Assembly (NCBI GenBank): GCA_002400675.1 | Contig: NVQY01000114.1 | Location: 1 to 7,552 of the forward strand | Direction: 5' to 3' | Source: Paracoccaceae bacterium | GTDB lineage: Bacteria; Pseudomonadota; Alphaproteobacteria; Rhodobacterales; Rhodobacteraceae | Length of the DNA: 7,552 nucleotides | Shown here: positions 1 to 6,528 of the stretch, piece after piece | How the letters are laid out: each line of letters opens with the position of its first letter | How positions within the stretch are numbered: the first letter of the stretch is position 1 | Notes under the pieces: model-generated | What the model saw: only the letters and a program-made list of their open reading frames with translations | Told to the model about the DNA's origin: nothing | The model's database searches: none | Made by a program: the position numbers and the translations under genes

Positions 1-1
1 C

Positions 2-88
2 GGGCCAGCCGAGAATATCGAGGCGCTGGGTAAAGGTTTCAGCCCAGTCATAAAAAGAGGCGGTTTTGGGCTGACGGCGTACGTCTTC
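2..88 (-). other. Foreign-looking fragment before the dapD junction, possible partial coding region
   Basis: The minus strand holds 29 open codons here, in a frame ending at the window edge. The reading has a plausible protein character, including an FYDWAETFTQRLDILGWP segment. The Trp-Ala...Phe...Leu...Gly-Trp-Pro pattern resembles a segment of PD-(D/E)XK-type DNA repair proteins of gammaproteobacteria, but this is a weak recollection. The base composition is more AT-rich than the rest of the window. On the plus strand the dapD frame meets a TGA at 72-74, so these bases do not encode the expected DapD N-terminus. A second open plus-strand frame (starting at base 2) also exists, so the coding assignment is uncertain. 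Confidence 0.3.
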
Positions 89-89
89 C

Positions 90-662
90 TGGTGGGACAA
101 GGTGGACAGCAAGTTCGCCGGTTGGGGCGACGACCAGTGGCGCGCCGCCGGTTTTCGCGCCGTTCCCAACTGTATCGTGCGCAAATCGGCGTTCATCGCG
201 CCCGGCGTGGTCCTGATGCCATCCTTCGTGAACCTTGGCGCCTATGTGGACGAAGGCACCATGGTCGATACATGGGCCACGGTCGGATCCTGCGCGCAGA
301 TCGGCAAGAACGTGCACCTGTCGGGCGGCGTCGGCATCGGCGGCGTGTTGGAACCGATGCAGGCGGGACCGACGATCATCGAAGACAACTGCTTTATCGG
401 TGCGCGCTCAGAGGTGGTCGAGGGCTGCATCGTCCGCGAAGGCTCGGTTCTGGGCATGGGCGTGTTCATCGGCCAGTCCACCAAGATCCTTGATCGCGAA
501 ACCGGCAAGGTCGTCTACGGCGAAGTGCCGCCCTATTCGGTGGTGGTCTCTGGGTCGATGCCGTCCAAGAACAACGTCAACCTGTATTGCGCGGTGATCG
601 TCAAACGGGTGGACGCGCGGACGCGGTCCAAGACCGGCATCAACGAGTTGCTGCGCGACTAG
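90..662 (+). CDS. dapD: 2,3,4,5-tetrahydropyridine-2,6-dicarboxylate N-succinyltransferase, 5' end missing
   Basis: DapD transfers a succinyl group from succinyl-CoA to tetrahydrodipicolinate in the cytoplasm, in the succinylase route to meso-diaminopimelate and lysine. The visible 190 residues begin at Trp-Trp-Asp-Lys-Val-Asp and run through the left-handed beta-helix of hexapeptide repeats. Recognisable family blocks include [40 protein letters not shown] and [17 protein letters not shown], and the end matches a normal DapD C-terminus (...[13 protein letters not shown], stop TAG). The family is about 275 residues long, so roughly 85 N-terminal residues are absent. Upstream of codon 87-89 the match stops and an in-frame TGA lies at 72-74. 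The GTG at 102 is an internal valine, not a real start. The missing part is explained better by a sequence junction than by a short functional gene. Confidence 0.93.
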   Translation, partial: WWDKVDSKFAGWGDDQWRAAGFRAVPNCIVRKSAFIAPGVVLMPSFVNLGAYVDEGTMVDTWATVGSCAQIGKNVHLSGGVGIGGVLEPMQAGPTIIEDNCFIGARSEVVEGCIVREGSVLGMGVFIGQSTKILDRETGKVVYGEVPPYSVVVSGSMPSKNNVNLYCAVIVKRVDARTRSKTGINELLRD

Positions 663-675
663 GGCGCATAGCGCC
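663..675 (+). terminator. Short GC hairpin directly after dapD
   Basis: GGCGC (663-667) pairs perfectly with GCGCC (671-675) across a 3-base ATA loop, immediately after the dapD stop. No T-run follows on the plus strand, so it is at most a weak terminator. It lies between the convergent ends of dapD and the CDF transporter gene. Confidence 0.25.
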
Positions 676-698
676 TGACAGGTATCATTGCTCAGACG

Positions 699-1616
699 TC
701 ACTTTTTCTGCGCAGAGATGTCGAATTCTTCCATTGCAGTTTCATCGAGACATTGCGTCTCGACCTGTAGGGTTGCCATCACAAACCCGAAATCATCATG
801 CAGCTTCCGATGCGCGACCTCTAAAATCTGATGGGGGTCAGCGTCCTCAGTGACCCGCAGATGGGCAGTGAACACGTTCTTGCCAGAGGTCAGCGCCCAG
901 GCATGGGTGTGATGCACATCGCGTACACCGTCGATCCCGGCCAGATCGGACTCGATGTCGGCAAGGGAAACGTCCCCCGGCGTACCGTCCATCAGCAAAT
1001 GCGCCGCTTCGCTGAGAATTCCCCAACTGGCCCACAGCAGAACAAAACCAAACCCGATCCCCAGAATCGGGTCAATCGCCAGAAACCCGGTGAACCGGAT
1101 CACCAGGGCGGCAACGATAATGATCAGGCTGCCGACAAAGGTTTGCAGGATGTGCCAATAGGCCCCCCGCACGTTCAGATCACTGCTTTGCTGACGAAAC
1201 AAAAGAACCAGCGATATCACTTCAGTAACCAGCCCACCGGCGGCCACCAGCAACATCGGCCCGGTGGCAAGTTCAACCGGAGCATTCAGACGCATCGCCC
1301 CCATGATGATCACGACAATCGCCATGACCAGCAGAAAACCACCGTTCAGAAATGCGCCCAGCAATTCGGCGCGATACCAGCCAAAGCTTTTCTCAGGGCT
1401 GGCCGACAATCTGGCCAACCGCGCGGCGATCAGGGCGATGACCACGCCTCCCACTGCGGAAAACGTGTGAAACGCGTCGGAAATGACGGCGATGGACCCG
1501 GACCACAAACCAACCGCCAACTCGATCACAAAATACACGCCGGTCAGCCACCCGGCAATTTTCAGACCCACACCACCAGAGGGCAAATGCCCCGAATGTC
1601 CCGAATGACCACCCAT
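699..1616 (-). CDS. Cation diffusion facilitator (CDF) family metal transporter with atypical transport site
   Basis: CDF proteins are inner-membrane dimers that export divalent metals such as zinc in exchange for protons. The chosen ATG at 1616 follows a good Shine-Dalgarno (GGGGAGG) and gives 305 residues, normal for the family. The N-terminus is His-rich (MGGHSGHSGH). Family blocks include GSIAVISDAFHTFSAVGG (TM2), SFGWYRAELLGAFLNG (TM3 entry), GAYWHILQTFVGS (TM5), DPILGIGFG (TM6) and HLLMDGTP. The cytoplasmic domain from about residue 208 carries HHTHAWALTSGKN and a conserved TAHLRV. The usual HxxxD pairs are changed: TM2 reads H50-TFS-A54 and TM5 reads H155-ILQ-T159, so both metal-binding aspartates are absent. 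D47 lies close by and might substitute. The family assignment is firm; substrate and activity are open. It is transcribed towards dapD and divergently from the small gene at 1831. Confidence 0.92.
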   Translation of the reverse strand: MGGHSGHSGHLPSGGVGLKIAGWLTGVYFVIELAVGLWSGSIAVISDAFHTFSAVGGVVIALIAARLARLSASPEKSFGWYRAELLGAFLNGGFLLVMAIVVIIMGAMRLNAPVELATGPMLLVAAGGLVTEVISLVLLFRQQSSDLNVRGAYWHILQTFVGSLIIIVAALVIRFTGFLAIDPILGIGFGFVLLWASWGILSEAAHLLMDGTPGDVSLADIESDLAGIDGVRDVHHTHAWALTSGKNVFTAHLRVTEDADPHQILEVAHRKLHDDFGFVMATLQVETQCLDETAMEEFDISAQKK

Positions 1617-1830
1617 TGCTGTTCGCCTCCCCAAAAGACTACACCACGATCCTGAGGCAAAACCGGCAAATGTCCTAGGATCATCGCGCCACAACTGGCC
1701 TGCACACAGTCACGAGTGCGTGATGGCATCAGGCGACCGCAGGCGAACAGCGGGCAAAAATACAGGCTCTGGCTCAGGACGGCCCAGCCGTGCTATCGGG
1801 GGCGAAATGCGCAAGACAGGAGAACCCGGC
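1617..1830. promoter_or_regulatory. Divergent intergenic region between the CDF gene and the small unknown gene
   Basis: These 214 bases must hold the promoters and leaders of both flanking genes. Visible elements are the CDF ribosome site just above 1617 on the minus strand and an AGGAGA ribosome site at 1818-1823 for the plus gene. There are also two imperfect operator candidates: GATCCT (1648-1653) with AGGATC (1677-1682), and TCACG (1710-1714) with CGTGA (1719-1723). No convincing -35/-10 pair was found. Open reading continues upstream of 1831 to 1720, but it lacks a better start. Confidence 0.4.
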
Positions 1831-2214
1831 ATGGGCAACAGCGACAAGAAATCCGACAAAAAACCCGCCGGGAAATCCGCGGGAAAGTCTGGGGCGCGCA
1901 AGCAGCAGGTCTATACGCTGGTGGTTCAGATTGGCCGCAAGGATGGCGATGGCCTGCCCAAAAAGGCAACGGGTGCGGCGCTGATGTGCTATGCCAGCGG
2001 CGTGGACGAGGCCGAAGCGGTGCGTGAAACCGTGGCAATCCTGAAACAGGCCGACACCGCCCCGCTGGACGTCACCGGCTATGGCACCTTGGCCGAACGC
2101 GAGGCCGAAGGTCACGAGGTCGGCGATGATGAACGCGCGCTGATGCAACGCGCAGCAGAGGAAAACGCGGTGATCGTCGCGCAAATGACGCCGTTTTTCG
2201 ACGATCCCGCCTGA
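1831..2214 (+). CDS. Conserved-looking small protein of unknown function with Lys-rich N-terminal tail
   Basis: I do not recognise this family. The ATG at 1831 is preceded by AGGAGA with a 7-base gap, so it is preferred over an upstream ATG at 1720, and gives 127 residues. The first 28 or so residues are a disordered-looking basic tail rich in Lys, Ser, Gly and Ala. A compact soluble domain follows: a beta-strand-like VYTLVVQIGRK, a helix around SGVDEAEAVRETVAILKQA, then GYGTLAEREAEGHEVGDDER and a second helix to the C-terminus. There is no signal peptide, membrane segment or cysteine cluster. Its codon use fits the neighbours and its third positions are GC-rich, which supports real coding. 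It stands alone on the plus strand, ends facing the channel gene, and the hairpin at 2253-2275 probably terminates it. Confidence 0.7.
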   Translation: MGNSDKKSDKKPAGKSAGKSGARKQQVYTLVVQIGRKDGDGLPKKATGAALMCYASGVDEAEAVRETVAILKQADTAPLDVTGYGTLAEREAEGHEVGDDERALMQRAAEENAVIVAQMTPFFDDPA

Positions 2215-2252
2215 ATTCAACGGGTTTTAAAAACACCGACATCGCGGCGCGG

Positions 2253-2275
2253 AAGAAAATTCAGCGAATTTTCTT
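2253..2275. terminator. Perfect AT-rich hairpin between convergent genes, likely bidirectional terminator
   Basis: AAGAAAATTC (2253-2262) is followed by an AGC loop and its exact reverse complement GAATTTTCTT (2266-2275). It sits 39 bases after the unknown gene's stop and 25 bases after the stop of the channel gene on the other strand. Each arm is A/T-rich and ends in a T-rich stretch when read in either direction. The position between two converging transcripts and the symmetry fit a shared terminator, although no separate U-tract follows the stem. Confidence 0.6.
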
Positions 2276-2299
2276 GGGACGGCCCTGTGGCTGCGCTCG

Positions 2300-3355
2300 C
2301 TACCTTTTGACCCCGAACCACTTTCGATAGATGGTGTCATAGGTGCCGTCTTCGCGCAGCGCCAACAGGGCCTGATTCACCTCTTCCACCAACGGACTGC
2401 CGGTGGGAAATATCATGCCATAGTTTTCCCGCAGGAAAACCGAACCGGCCATGCTTGCTTTGTCCATGCCTTCGTGGGTGGCGTAATAGGACAGGATCGG
2501 CGCGTCAAATACCACGGCTTCGATCTTGCCCGCCTCGAAATCTTCCAGCATCGGTGCCAGCCCGGCATACCCGCGAAAGTCGATCTCGCGCCGGTTCAGA
2601 AACCCGGCGGCGGTTGATCCGTCGATGGTCGCGACCCGCTGGCCGTAAAGGTCGTTAACCGAATTGACCGACCCGGTGATCGCCTCGACCGTCATCACCG
2701 AGGTGATTTTTGCCACAAACACCGACACCACAAACAACGAGGACACCACCAGCAGCACGCCAAACAAACGCCCGAATATGGTCTGCGGCACGCGTTCTTC
2801 AAAGCCGCCGTTGACCACAAGGTTCAGCGCCCACCAGAACGACGGAAACCACGCATTCTTGAGCGGCCGGTCAAAATAGGGCTGGGCGCGTCGTTCAAAC
2901 ATCCACATCAACATACCGCCAGCAATTAGCAGAACAAAGGCGATGCCCAGCGCCACCAACAGATCGCGCGACATCAACGCCTGCCAGATCGGATAGCTGC
3001 GCTGATTGCCCGCCGGGACCATGATTTGCAGACCGGATTCAAAAATCGGCTGGCTGAAATCCATGATGGATTCGCGCGCCGAAGTGATCGAGATATTGGC
3101 AATCGCCAGATCCGCGCGCCCGTCCGTGACCGATGTCAGCATGTCGGAAAACTGATCTTTCCGGGCGATCCGATAATCCCAGCCCAGCGCCTCGGACAGG
3201 GCCTCTAACAGCTCGATAGAGAACCCGGTATCGGCCCCGTCCTCGGTCATCGAAAAGGGTGGGCGGGTGACCGTGGACACGGTCAGGACCTGCGCGGCAG
3301 CGGACTGCGCCCAGAGTGTTACGATCAAACTGAGAACTACAACAATTCTGTGCAT
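2300..3355 (-). CDS. Bacterial glutamate-receptor-like (GluR0-type) ligand-gated channel with non-canonical filter
   Basis: The layout is that of a prokaryotic ionotropic glutamate receptor: a periplasmic amino-acid-binding domain split by a two-helix pore. From the ATG at 3355 it has 351 residues. Residues 1-21 are a signal peptide ending in SAAA. Lobe S1 spans about 22-125 and includes [16 protein letters not shown], whose Arg94 occupies the position that binds ligand carboxylate in family 3 binding proteins. M1 spans about 131-153, the pore helix and filter 171-190 (starting FWWALNLV), M2 193-222, and S2 225-351 with [11 protein letters not shown]. The filter reads [11 protein letters not shown], where K+-selective relatives have TVGYG. 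Upstream starts at 3391 (ATG) or 3409 (TTG) extend the n-region; none has a strong ribosome site. It follows the Hint-like gene by 65 bases and probably shares its transcript. Ion and ligand are unknown. Confidence 0.85.
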   Translation of the reverse strand: MHRIVVVLSLIVTLWAQSAAAQVLTVSTVTRPPFSMTEDGADTGFSIELLEALSEALGWDYRIARKDQFSDMLTSVTDGRADLAIANISITSARESIMDFSQPIFESGLQIMVPAGNQRSYPIWQALMSRDLLVALGIAFVLLIAGGMLMWMFERRAQPYFDRPLKNAWFPSFWWALNLVVNGGFEERVPQTIFGRLFGVLLVVSSLFVVSVFVAKITSVMTVEAITGSVNSVNDLYGQRVATIDGSTAAGFLNRREIDFRGYAGLAPMLEDFEAGKIEAVVFDAPILSYYATHEGMDKASMAGSVFLRENYGMIFPTGSPLVEEVNQALLALREDGTYDTIYRKWFGVKR

Positions 3356-3420
3356 GGATCCGGCAAACTGATATCTGTTCCCCTTACGCATAAACCCTAT
3401 ATGGGGCAAGCCCGGTCTTT

Positions 3421-4515
3421 TCAGGCGACCCGCCTTTCGGCCAGTATGATGGCTTCGAACGCCGGCAACACCGGATAGACAGAGCGCCCGTGTTCCGGCA
3501 ACCCGGCGCGGTCAAGCCCGGCCAGAATGCTGGCTTTCAGGTCATCCTTTTTGCGGCGCAACCGGCCAATGAACAGGCTTTCGGTGACTGTACCCCCGGC
3601 AATCAACGCCTCGTGACGTGGCAGCAGAAGTTGCCAGTAGGTGGCAACCGGACCAACATAAAGCGGAACGGCTCCGCTGCTTGCGGTCAGATGACGGGCG
3701 GCGACAAGAACGGATTCCTGGCCGAACAAGTATTCCACCTCGGACCCCGAAAGGACCAGCCGCTGTGACGGCGCAATGTCGATATCGCGCTTTAGCTCGA
3801 AATAAGGCGCGCGGATGCGGACCGGGGCAAAGCAGCCAAACGCAGGCACCTGCCGTGACAGAACATGCAGAATCGGCACGATTTCCCCGCCAGGGGTCAA
3901 GACCGTGTCCCCGCGCCGCAAATCCTTGATCGCGCGGTATCCGTCCGGGGTGGCAATCGGCGTGTCCGGCATCAGCGAAGGCATCGGGCCAACCGGCTCG
4001 ACCTGATCCGACAGGGCCACATACAGAACATCCGGTGCCACATAGCGGTTCGGCCCCGGCTGCACCAGCGCCAGCGCGTCCTCCATCCGCACCGGGCGCG
4101 GCGCGTGAATTGGCACGATCAACACCCGATCCCGGTCGGTACGTTCAAGCGCCAACCGCCCCCACCCCGCCCTGGAATCCCATGAATAGGTAATCCGCAA
4201 AACATCCGTGCGCCCGGTTTCGGAATGGTTGATGGTCTGGTGCAAAACCCCGGCACCTTGGTCCAGTATCAGGGTCAACCCACCCCCCGGCACCGCCTGA
4301 AGCGAGAAATGCATCGGCCACGCGCCCGTGCGGTTGTAATACACCAGATGGCGCGGGCGATGAACCGCCGGCAGGCGCGTTTCCACCACCAACGACCCCC
4401 GCGTCAACAAGGCCTCCCCGCACAGGTCAACGGGCTTTTGCCCATCGGCAACCGGGCCAAGACCGACAGCGGAGTGGTGAAAGCTTTCGTGGTCAGACAC
4501 GGCGATCCAACTCAT
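3421..4515 (-). CDS. Hint-fold domain protein lacking the usual catalytic residues
   Basis: This 364-residue protein has an N-terminal beta-rich half (about 1-165, possibly a lectin-like sandwich, uncertain). A Hint-like half runs from about 178 to 318, followed by a tail ending ILAERRVA. The Hint half is recognised by alignment to the upstream gene: [62 protein letters not shown]. The first Cys of the fold is replaced by Ser180, and the PQHR motif His by Gln251 (PSQR), so autoproteolysis is unlikely. No signal peptide is visible. The ATG is 3 bases after the TGA of the larger Hint gene (TGA-GGC-ATG), implying translational coupling. The product may act as a partner or as a non-cleaving structural form of its neighbour; that is inference. 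Confidence 0.75.
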   Translation of the reverse strand: MSWIAVSDHESFHHSAVGLGPVADGQKPVDLCGEALLTRGSLVVETRLPAVHRPRHLVYYNRTGAWPMHFSLQAVPGGGLTLILDQGAGVLHQTINHSETGRTDVLRITYSWDSRAGWGRLALERTDRDRVLIVPIHAPRPVRMEDALALVQPGPNRYVAPDVLYVALSDQVEPVGPMPSLMPDTPIATPDGYRAIKDLRRGDTVLTPGGEIVPILHVLSRQVPAFGCFAPVRIRAPYFELKRDIDIAPSQRLVLSGSEVEYLFGQESVLVAARHLTASSGAVPLYVGPVATYWQLLLPRHEALIAGGTVTESLFIGRLRRKKDDLKASILAGLDRAGLPEHGRSVYPVLPAFEAIILAERRVA

Positions 4516-4518
4516 GCC

Positions 4519-6213
4519 TCAGGCCGCCCGTGCATTGGCCATCAGCAACCTCGCCTCGAACCCGCGCAGGGTGCGCCGGGCGGCCCCGCCATAGCCTTCA
4601 CCGGTTGTCGGATCAAGTTCCGGGAAAATGGTACAGATTTCGTCAACGATCGGCTGCTCGAACAGGTTCGTGGTTTGCGGACCGGGCAAAAAGCTTTCGG
4701 TTGGCAGGCCTTCAGAGTAAATCACCTGATGGCGATCGAACATAAGATGCACATAGGTAACCATGCCGCCGCATCTCCGAATCACCGAGCGGTCGTTCAA
4801 CAGGTCTTTTGCGGCGATCAGAACCTCCTCTTCACCGAATAAAAGCTCGGCCAGACTGTCGCGCACCAGAACCCGGTGTTGCGGCGACAGCAACAGATCA
4901 CCATGCGCGCCAAGGGTTCCCGCACGGATGCGGATCGGGGCGAAATCGCCCATCGCCTCGACGTCACGACTGCCCACCCAGCGCACCGGGCGGGGGCCTT
5001 CGTCGCGGGTGATGACCAGATCTCCGGGTTTGATGTCTTCGACCGCAATGTCGCCATCCTTGGTCTGAATCATCGTTCCCGCGACAAAACAGGGGATCGA
5101 ACTGACGTTGACAAATGCGGTGTCGCTGTTGGTGCCGTCGCTTACCGTGTAGGTAAAGTTGATATCTTCGTTGTCTTCATCGTCTTTGTCTTCATCGTCT
5201 TTATCTTCGTCGTCTTTCTTGTCTTCGTCGTCTTTCTTGTCGTCGTCTTCTTCTTCGTCGTCGTCTTTTTCGTTGTCTTTCTTGTCCTCAACGTCACCGT
5301 CGCCAACGATGGTGATCGTACCATCGGCGTTCAGCCTGACGGCCTGACCGGTGTTCAGCGTCACCGTATCGCCGGCAACCACGGCAATTCCGTTGATATG
5401 AGTTATCGTCAGCGCGCCGCCGTTGCTGTTGGTGTCATTGTCCAGCACATCCAGGGTTTTGGACCCGGTTGGGGACAGATAGGTGGTGTCATCGGCGGCA
5501 ATCAGTACCGTTTGCACGCTGTCACCAGCAATCAGCAGACTTGAATCGTAGGAACTGTCGGACACATCGGCGACCCCGATACGGATCGAATTGATCGACC
5601 CGGCAATCACCGGAATCGTCAGGGTCATGGTGACGGTAAACCCGTCCATTTCGGTATTATACTCGCCTTCGGTGTTGTCTACATACAGGTTTTCGTTGTT
5701 GGTCGAGTTGACGTTGCCGGGATCGGAATCGCCATTGCCCACCGACAGATCGACCTGAGCACCGTTGATCCAGACGCCGACAAAATCCTGATACACCGAA
5801 TTCTCGTATTCTGGGTATTCATCCGACGCGAACACGAACTGCATCGTCATCACCTCGCCGGTGGGGATGAAATCCACATCCATAAACGACGCATCATAGG
5901 TGTGCGCCCCCGCAGCGTCATTGAACTCATCGTTATTGTTGGCGCCGCTGGTGTTGGTAGAGGTGCTGTTGCTTTGGTTCGCCTCACCGTGGGAGTTGGT
6001 GAAATCCTTGGCCTTGCCGGTGGAAAAGATCACCCCGGTATCGCCCGGCGTCACCCCCGGCGACGTGGTATCGCCGCCGGAATATATCCCTGACGACCCG
6101 TTGTCGCCACTATAGGACGCACTGACGACGTTTACCCCGTCGCCAAAGATCTCTTGCGCCATCGCCTTGGCGTTTGCACCTGTGTCAATGGCAAGCTCTG
6201 ATGCTGCAACCAT
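4519..6213 (-). CDS. Choice-of-anchor L / Hint domain surface protein
   Basis: The ATG at 6213 gives 564 residues. Residues about 13-235 match the choice-of-anchor L domain of secreted bacterial proteins, with the block FVFASDEYPEYENSVYQDF and an Asp/Asn-rich stretch around 155-190 that may bind calcium. An Ig/cadherin-like repeat (about 242-370) follows, carrying VLDNDTNSNGGALTITHING and FTYTVSDGTNSD. It is interrupted by a 42-residue D/E/K/N tract (309-350). A Hint domain starts at Cys375 (PCFVAGTMIQTKDGDIAVED) and has FAPIRIRAG, SPQHRVLV with His446, and LPTESFLPG. Hint domains carry out self-cleavage or splicing chemistry, and the key Cys and His are intact here. There is no N-terminal signal peptide, so export may be type I-like (inference). 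TTG at 6225 is an alternative start; the SD-like GGGG lies 7 bases before the ATG. It is first in the cluster. Confidence 0.85.
   Translation of the reverse strand: MVAASELAIDTGANAKAMAQEIFGDGVNVVSASYSGDNGSSGIYSGGDTTSPGVTPGDTGVIFSTGKAKDFTNSHGEANQSNSTSTNTSGANNNDEFNDAAGAHTYDASFMDVDFIPTGEVMTMQFVFASDEYPEYENSVYQDFVGVWINGAQVDLSVGNGDSDPGNVNSTNNENLYVDNTEGEYNTEMDGFTVTMTLTIPVIAGSINSIRIGVADVSDSSYDSSLLIAGDSVQTVLIAADDTTYLSPTGSKTLDVLDNDTNSNGGALTITHINGIAVVAGDTVTLNTGQAVRLNADGTITIVGDGDVEDKKDNEKDDDEEEDDDKKDDEDKKDDEDKDDEDKDDEDNEDINFTYTVSDGTNSDTAFVNVSSIPCFVAGTMIQTKDGDIAVEDIKPGDLVITRDEGPRPVRWVGSRDVEAMGDFAPIRIRAGTLGAHGDLLLSPQHRVLVRDSLAELLFGEEEVLIAAKDLLNDRSVIRRCGGMVTYVHLMFDRHQVIYSEGLPTESFLPGPQTTNLFEQPIVDEICTIFPELDPTTGEGYGGAARRTLRGFEARLLMANARAA
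5164..5289 (-). repeat. Low-complexity tandem repeat encoding a 42-residue Asp/Glu/Lys/Asn tract
   Basis: All 42 codons encode D (21), E (10), K (9) or N (2), giving a net charge near -22. On the plus strand the units are two identical 15-base copies (5173-5187 and 5188-5202, GTCTTCATCGTCTTT) and two 18-base copies differing at the first base and one internal base (5203-5220, 5221-5238). They encode KDDED twice and KKDDED twice. The tract lies within the Ig-like repeat of the choice-of-anchor L/Hint protein, between VGDGDV and INFTYTVSDG, and keeps the frame. Confidence 0.9.
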
Positions 6214-6269
6214 ATTCTGCCCCAACCCATTGTTTTCGGAGGCAGATCATCCAACACAGCCGTTTCGCG

Positions 6270-6285
6270 CGGGGGTTTACCCCCG
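6270..6285. other. GC hairpin in the leader of the Hint cluster
   Basis: CGGGGG (6270-6275) pairs with CCCCCG (6280-6285) across a TTTA loop. On the minus strand it lies 57 bases upstream of the ATG at 6213, so it could fold in the mRNA leader. A function is not shown; no T-run follows in either direction. Confidence 0.35.
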
Positions 6286-6328
6286 TCACGCATTGCAAAC
6301 GCTTCGCGCGGTGGCGATGCGGTCGATC

Positions 6329-6351
6329 AAAAATGGCCGTATTTTTCGGCC
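6329..6351. other. Two overlapping, mutually exclusive inverted repeats
   Basis: AAAAAT (6329-6334) can pair with ATTTTT (6341-6346) around GGCCGT. Alternatively GGCCG (6335-6339) can pair with CGGCC (6347-6351) around TATTTTT. The loop of the first is an arm of the second. It may be an operator or leader structure, or chance; it lies about 116 bases above the Hint cluster start. Confidence 0.3.
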
Positions 6352-6528
6352 TTGCTGCTGAATGCCCTGCCTCGGGTCATTATTATTATGCGATGATTAA
6401 CACGGCACCGGTCTGTCTGTTAAGGACATTTCCCGCCAATGGGGTTGGCAACGCGACCTTTTCGTCACAAACCGGACACGCAAAGGCTGCACTTGCCGGC
6501 CCGACAGTCCAACACGGGGATCATTCCA

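Larger units (their letters stand above)
6214..6528. promoter_or_regulatory. Divergent intergenic region between the Hint cluster and dapE
   Basis: No gene is apparent in these 315 bases; they must contain the start signals of the minus-strand cluster and of dapE. A GGGGA ribosome-site match at 6516-6520 precedes the dapE ATG by 8 bases. An AT-rich patch (6380-6400) could hold -10 elements for either direction, but I could not pair it with a -35 at normal spacing. TTCGCGCGG occurs twice (6264-6272 and 6303-6311), and two hairpins are listed separately. Confidence 0.45.

Noticed and set aside
102..662. dapD starting at the GTG at 102 as a complete short gene
   Set aside because: That codon is the internal Val of the Trp-Trp-Asp-Lys-Val-Asp block; the homology continues upstream of it, and there is no ribosome site.
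831..1655. Long plus-strand open frame opposite the CDF gene
   Set aside because: It is antisense to a well supported transporter gene and its translation is compositionally odd (rich in Gln, His, Arg) with no recognisable domain.
1648..1682. GATCCT/AGGATC inverted repeat as a metal-responsive operator
   Set aside because: The arms are only 6 bases with a 23-base spacer and no paired promoter elements; chance is likely.
5173..5238. Tandem 15/18-base units as a CRISPR array
   Set aside because: The units are adjacent without spacers and are codon-phase repeats within a coding sequence.
4876..5544. Plus-strand open frame with a very hydrophobic Val/Phe run, resembling a membrane protein
   Set aside because: The hydrophobic run is the antisense reading of the acidic D/E/K repeat tract; no start signal or family match supports it.
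6352..6386. TTGCTG ... TATTAT as a plus-strand promoter for dapE
   Set aside because: The spacing between the boxes is 23 bases, too long for a standard sigma-70-type promoter.
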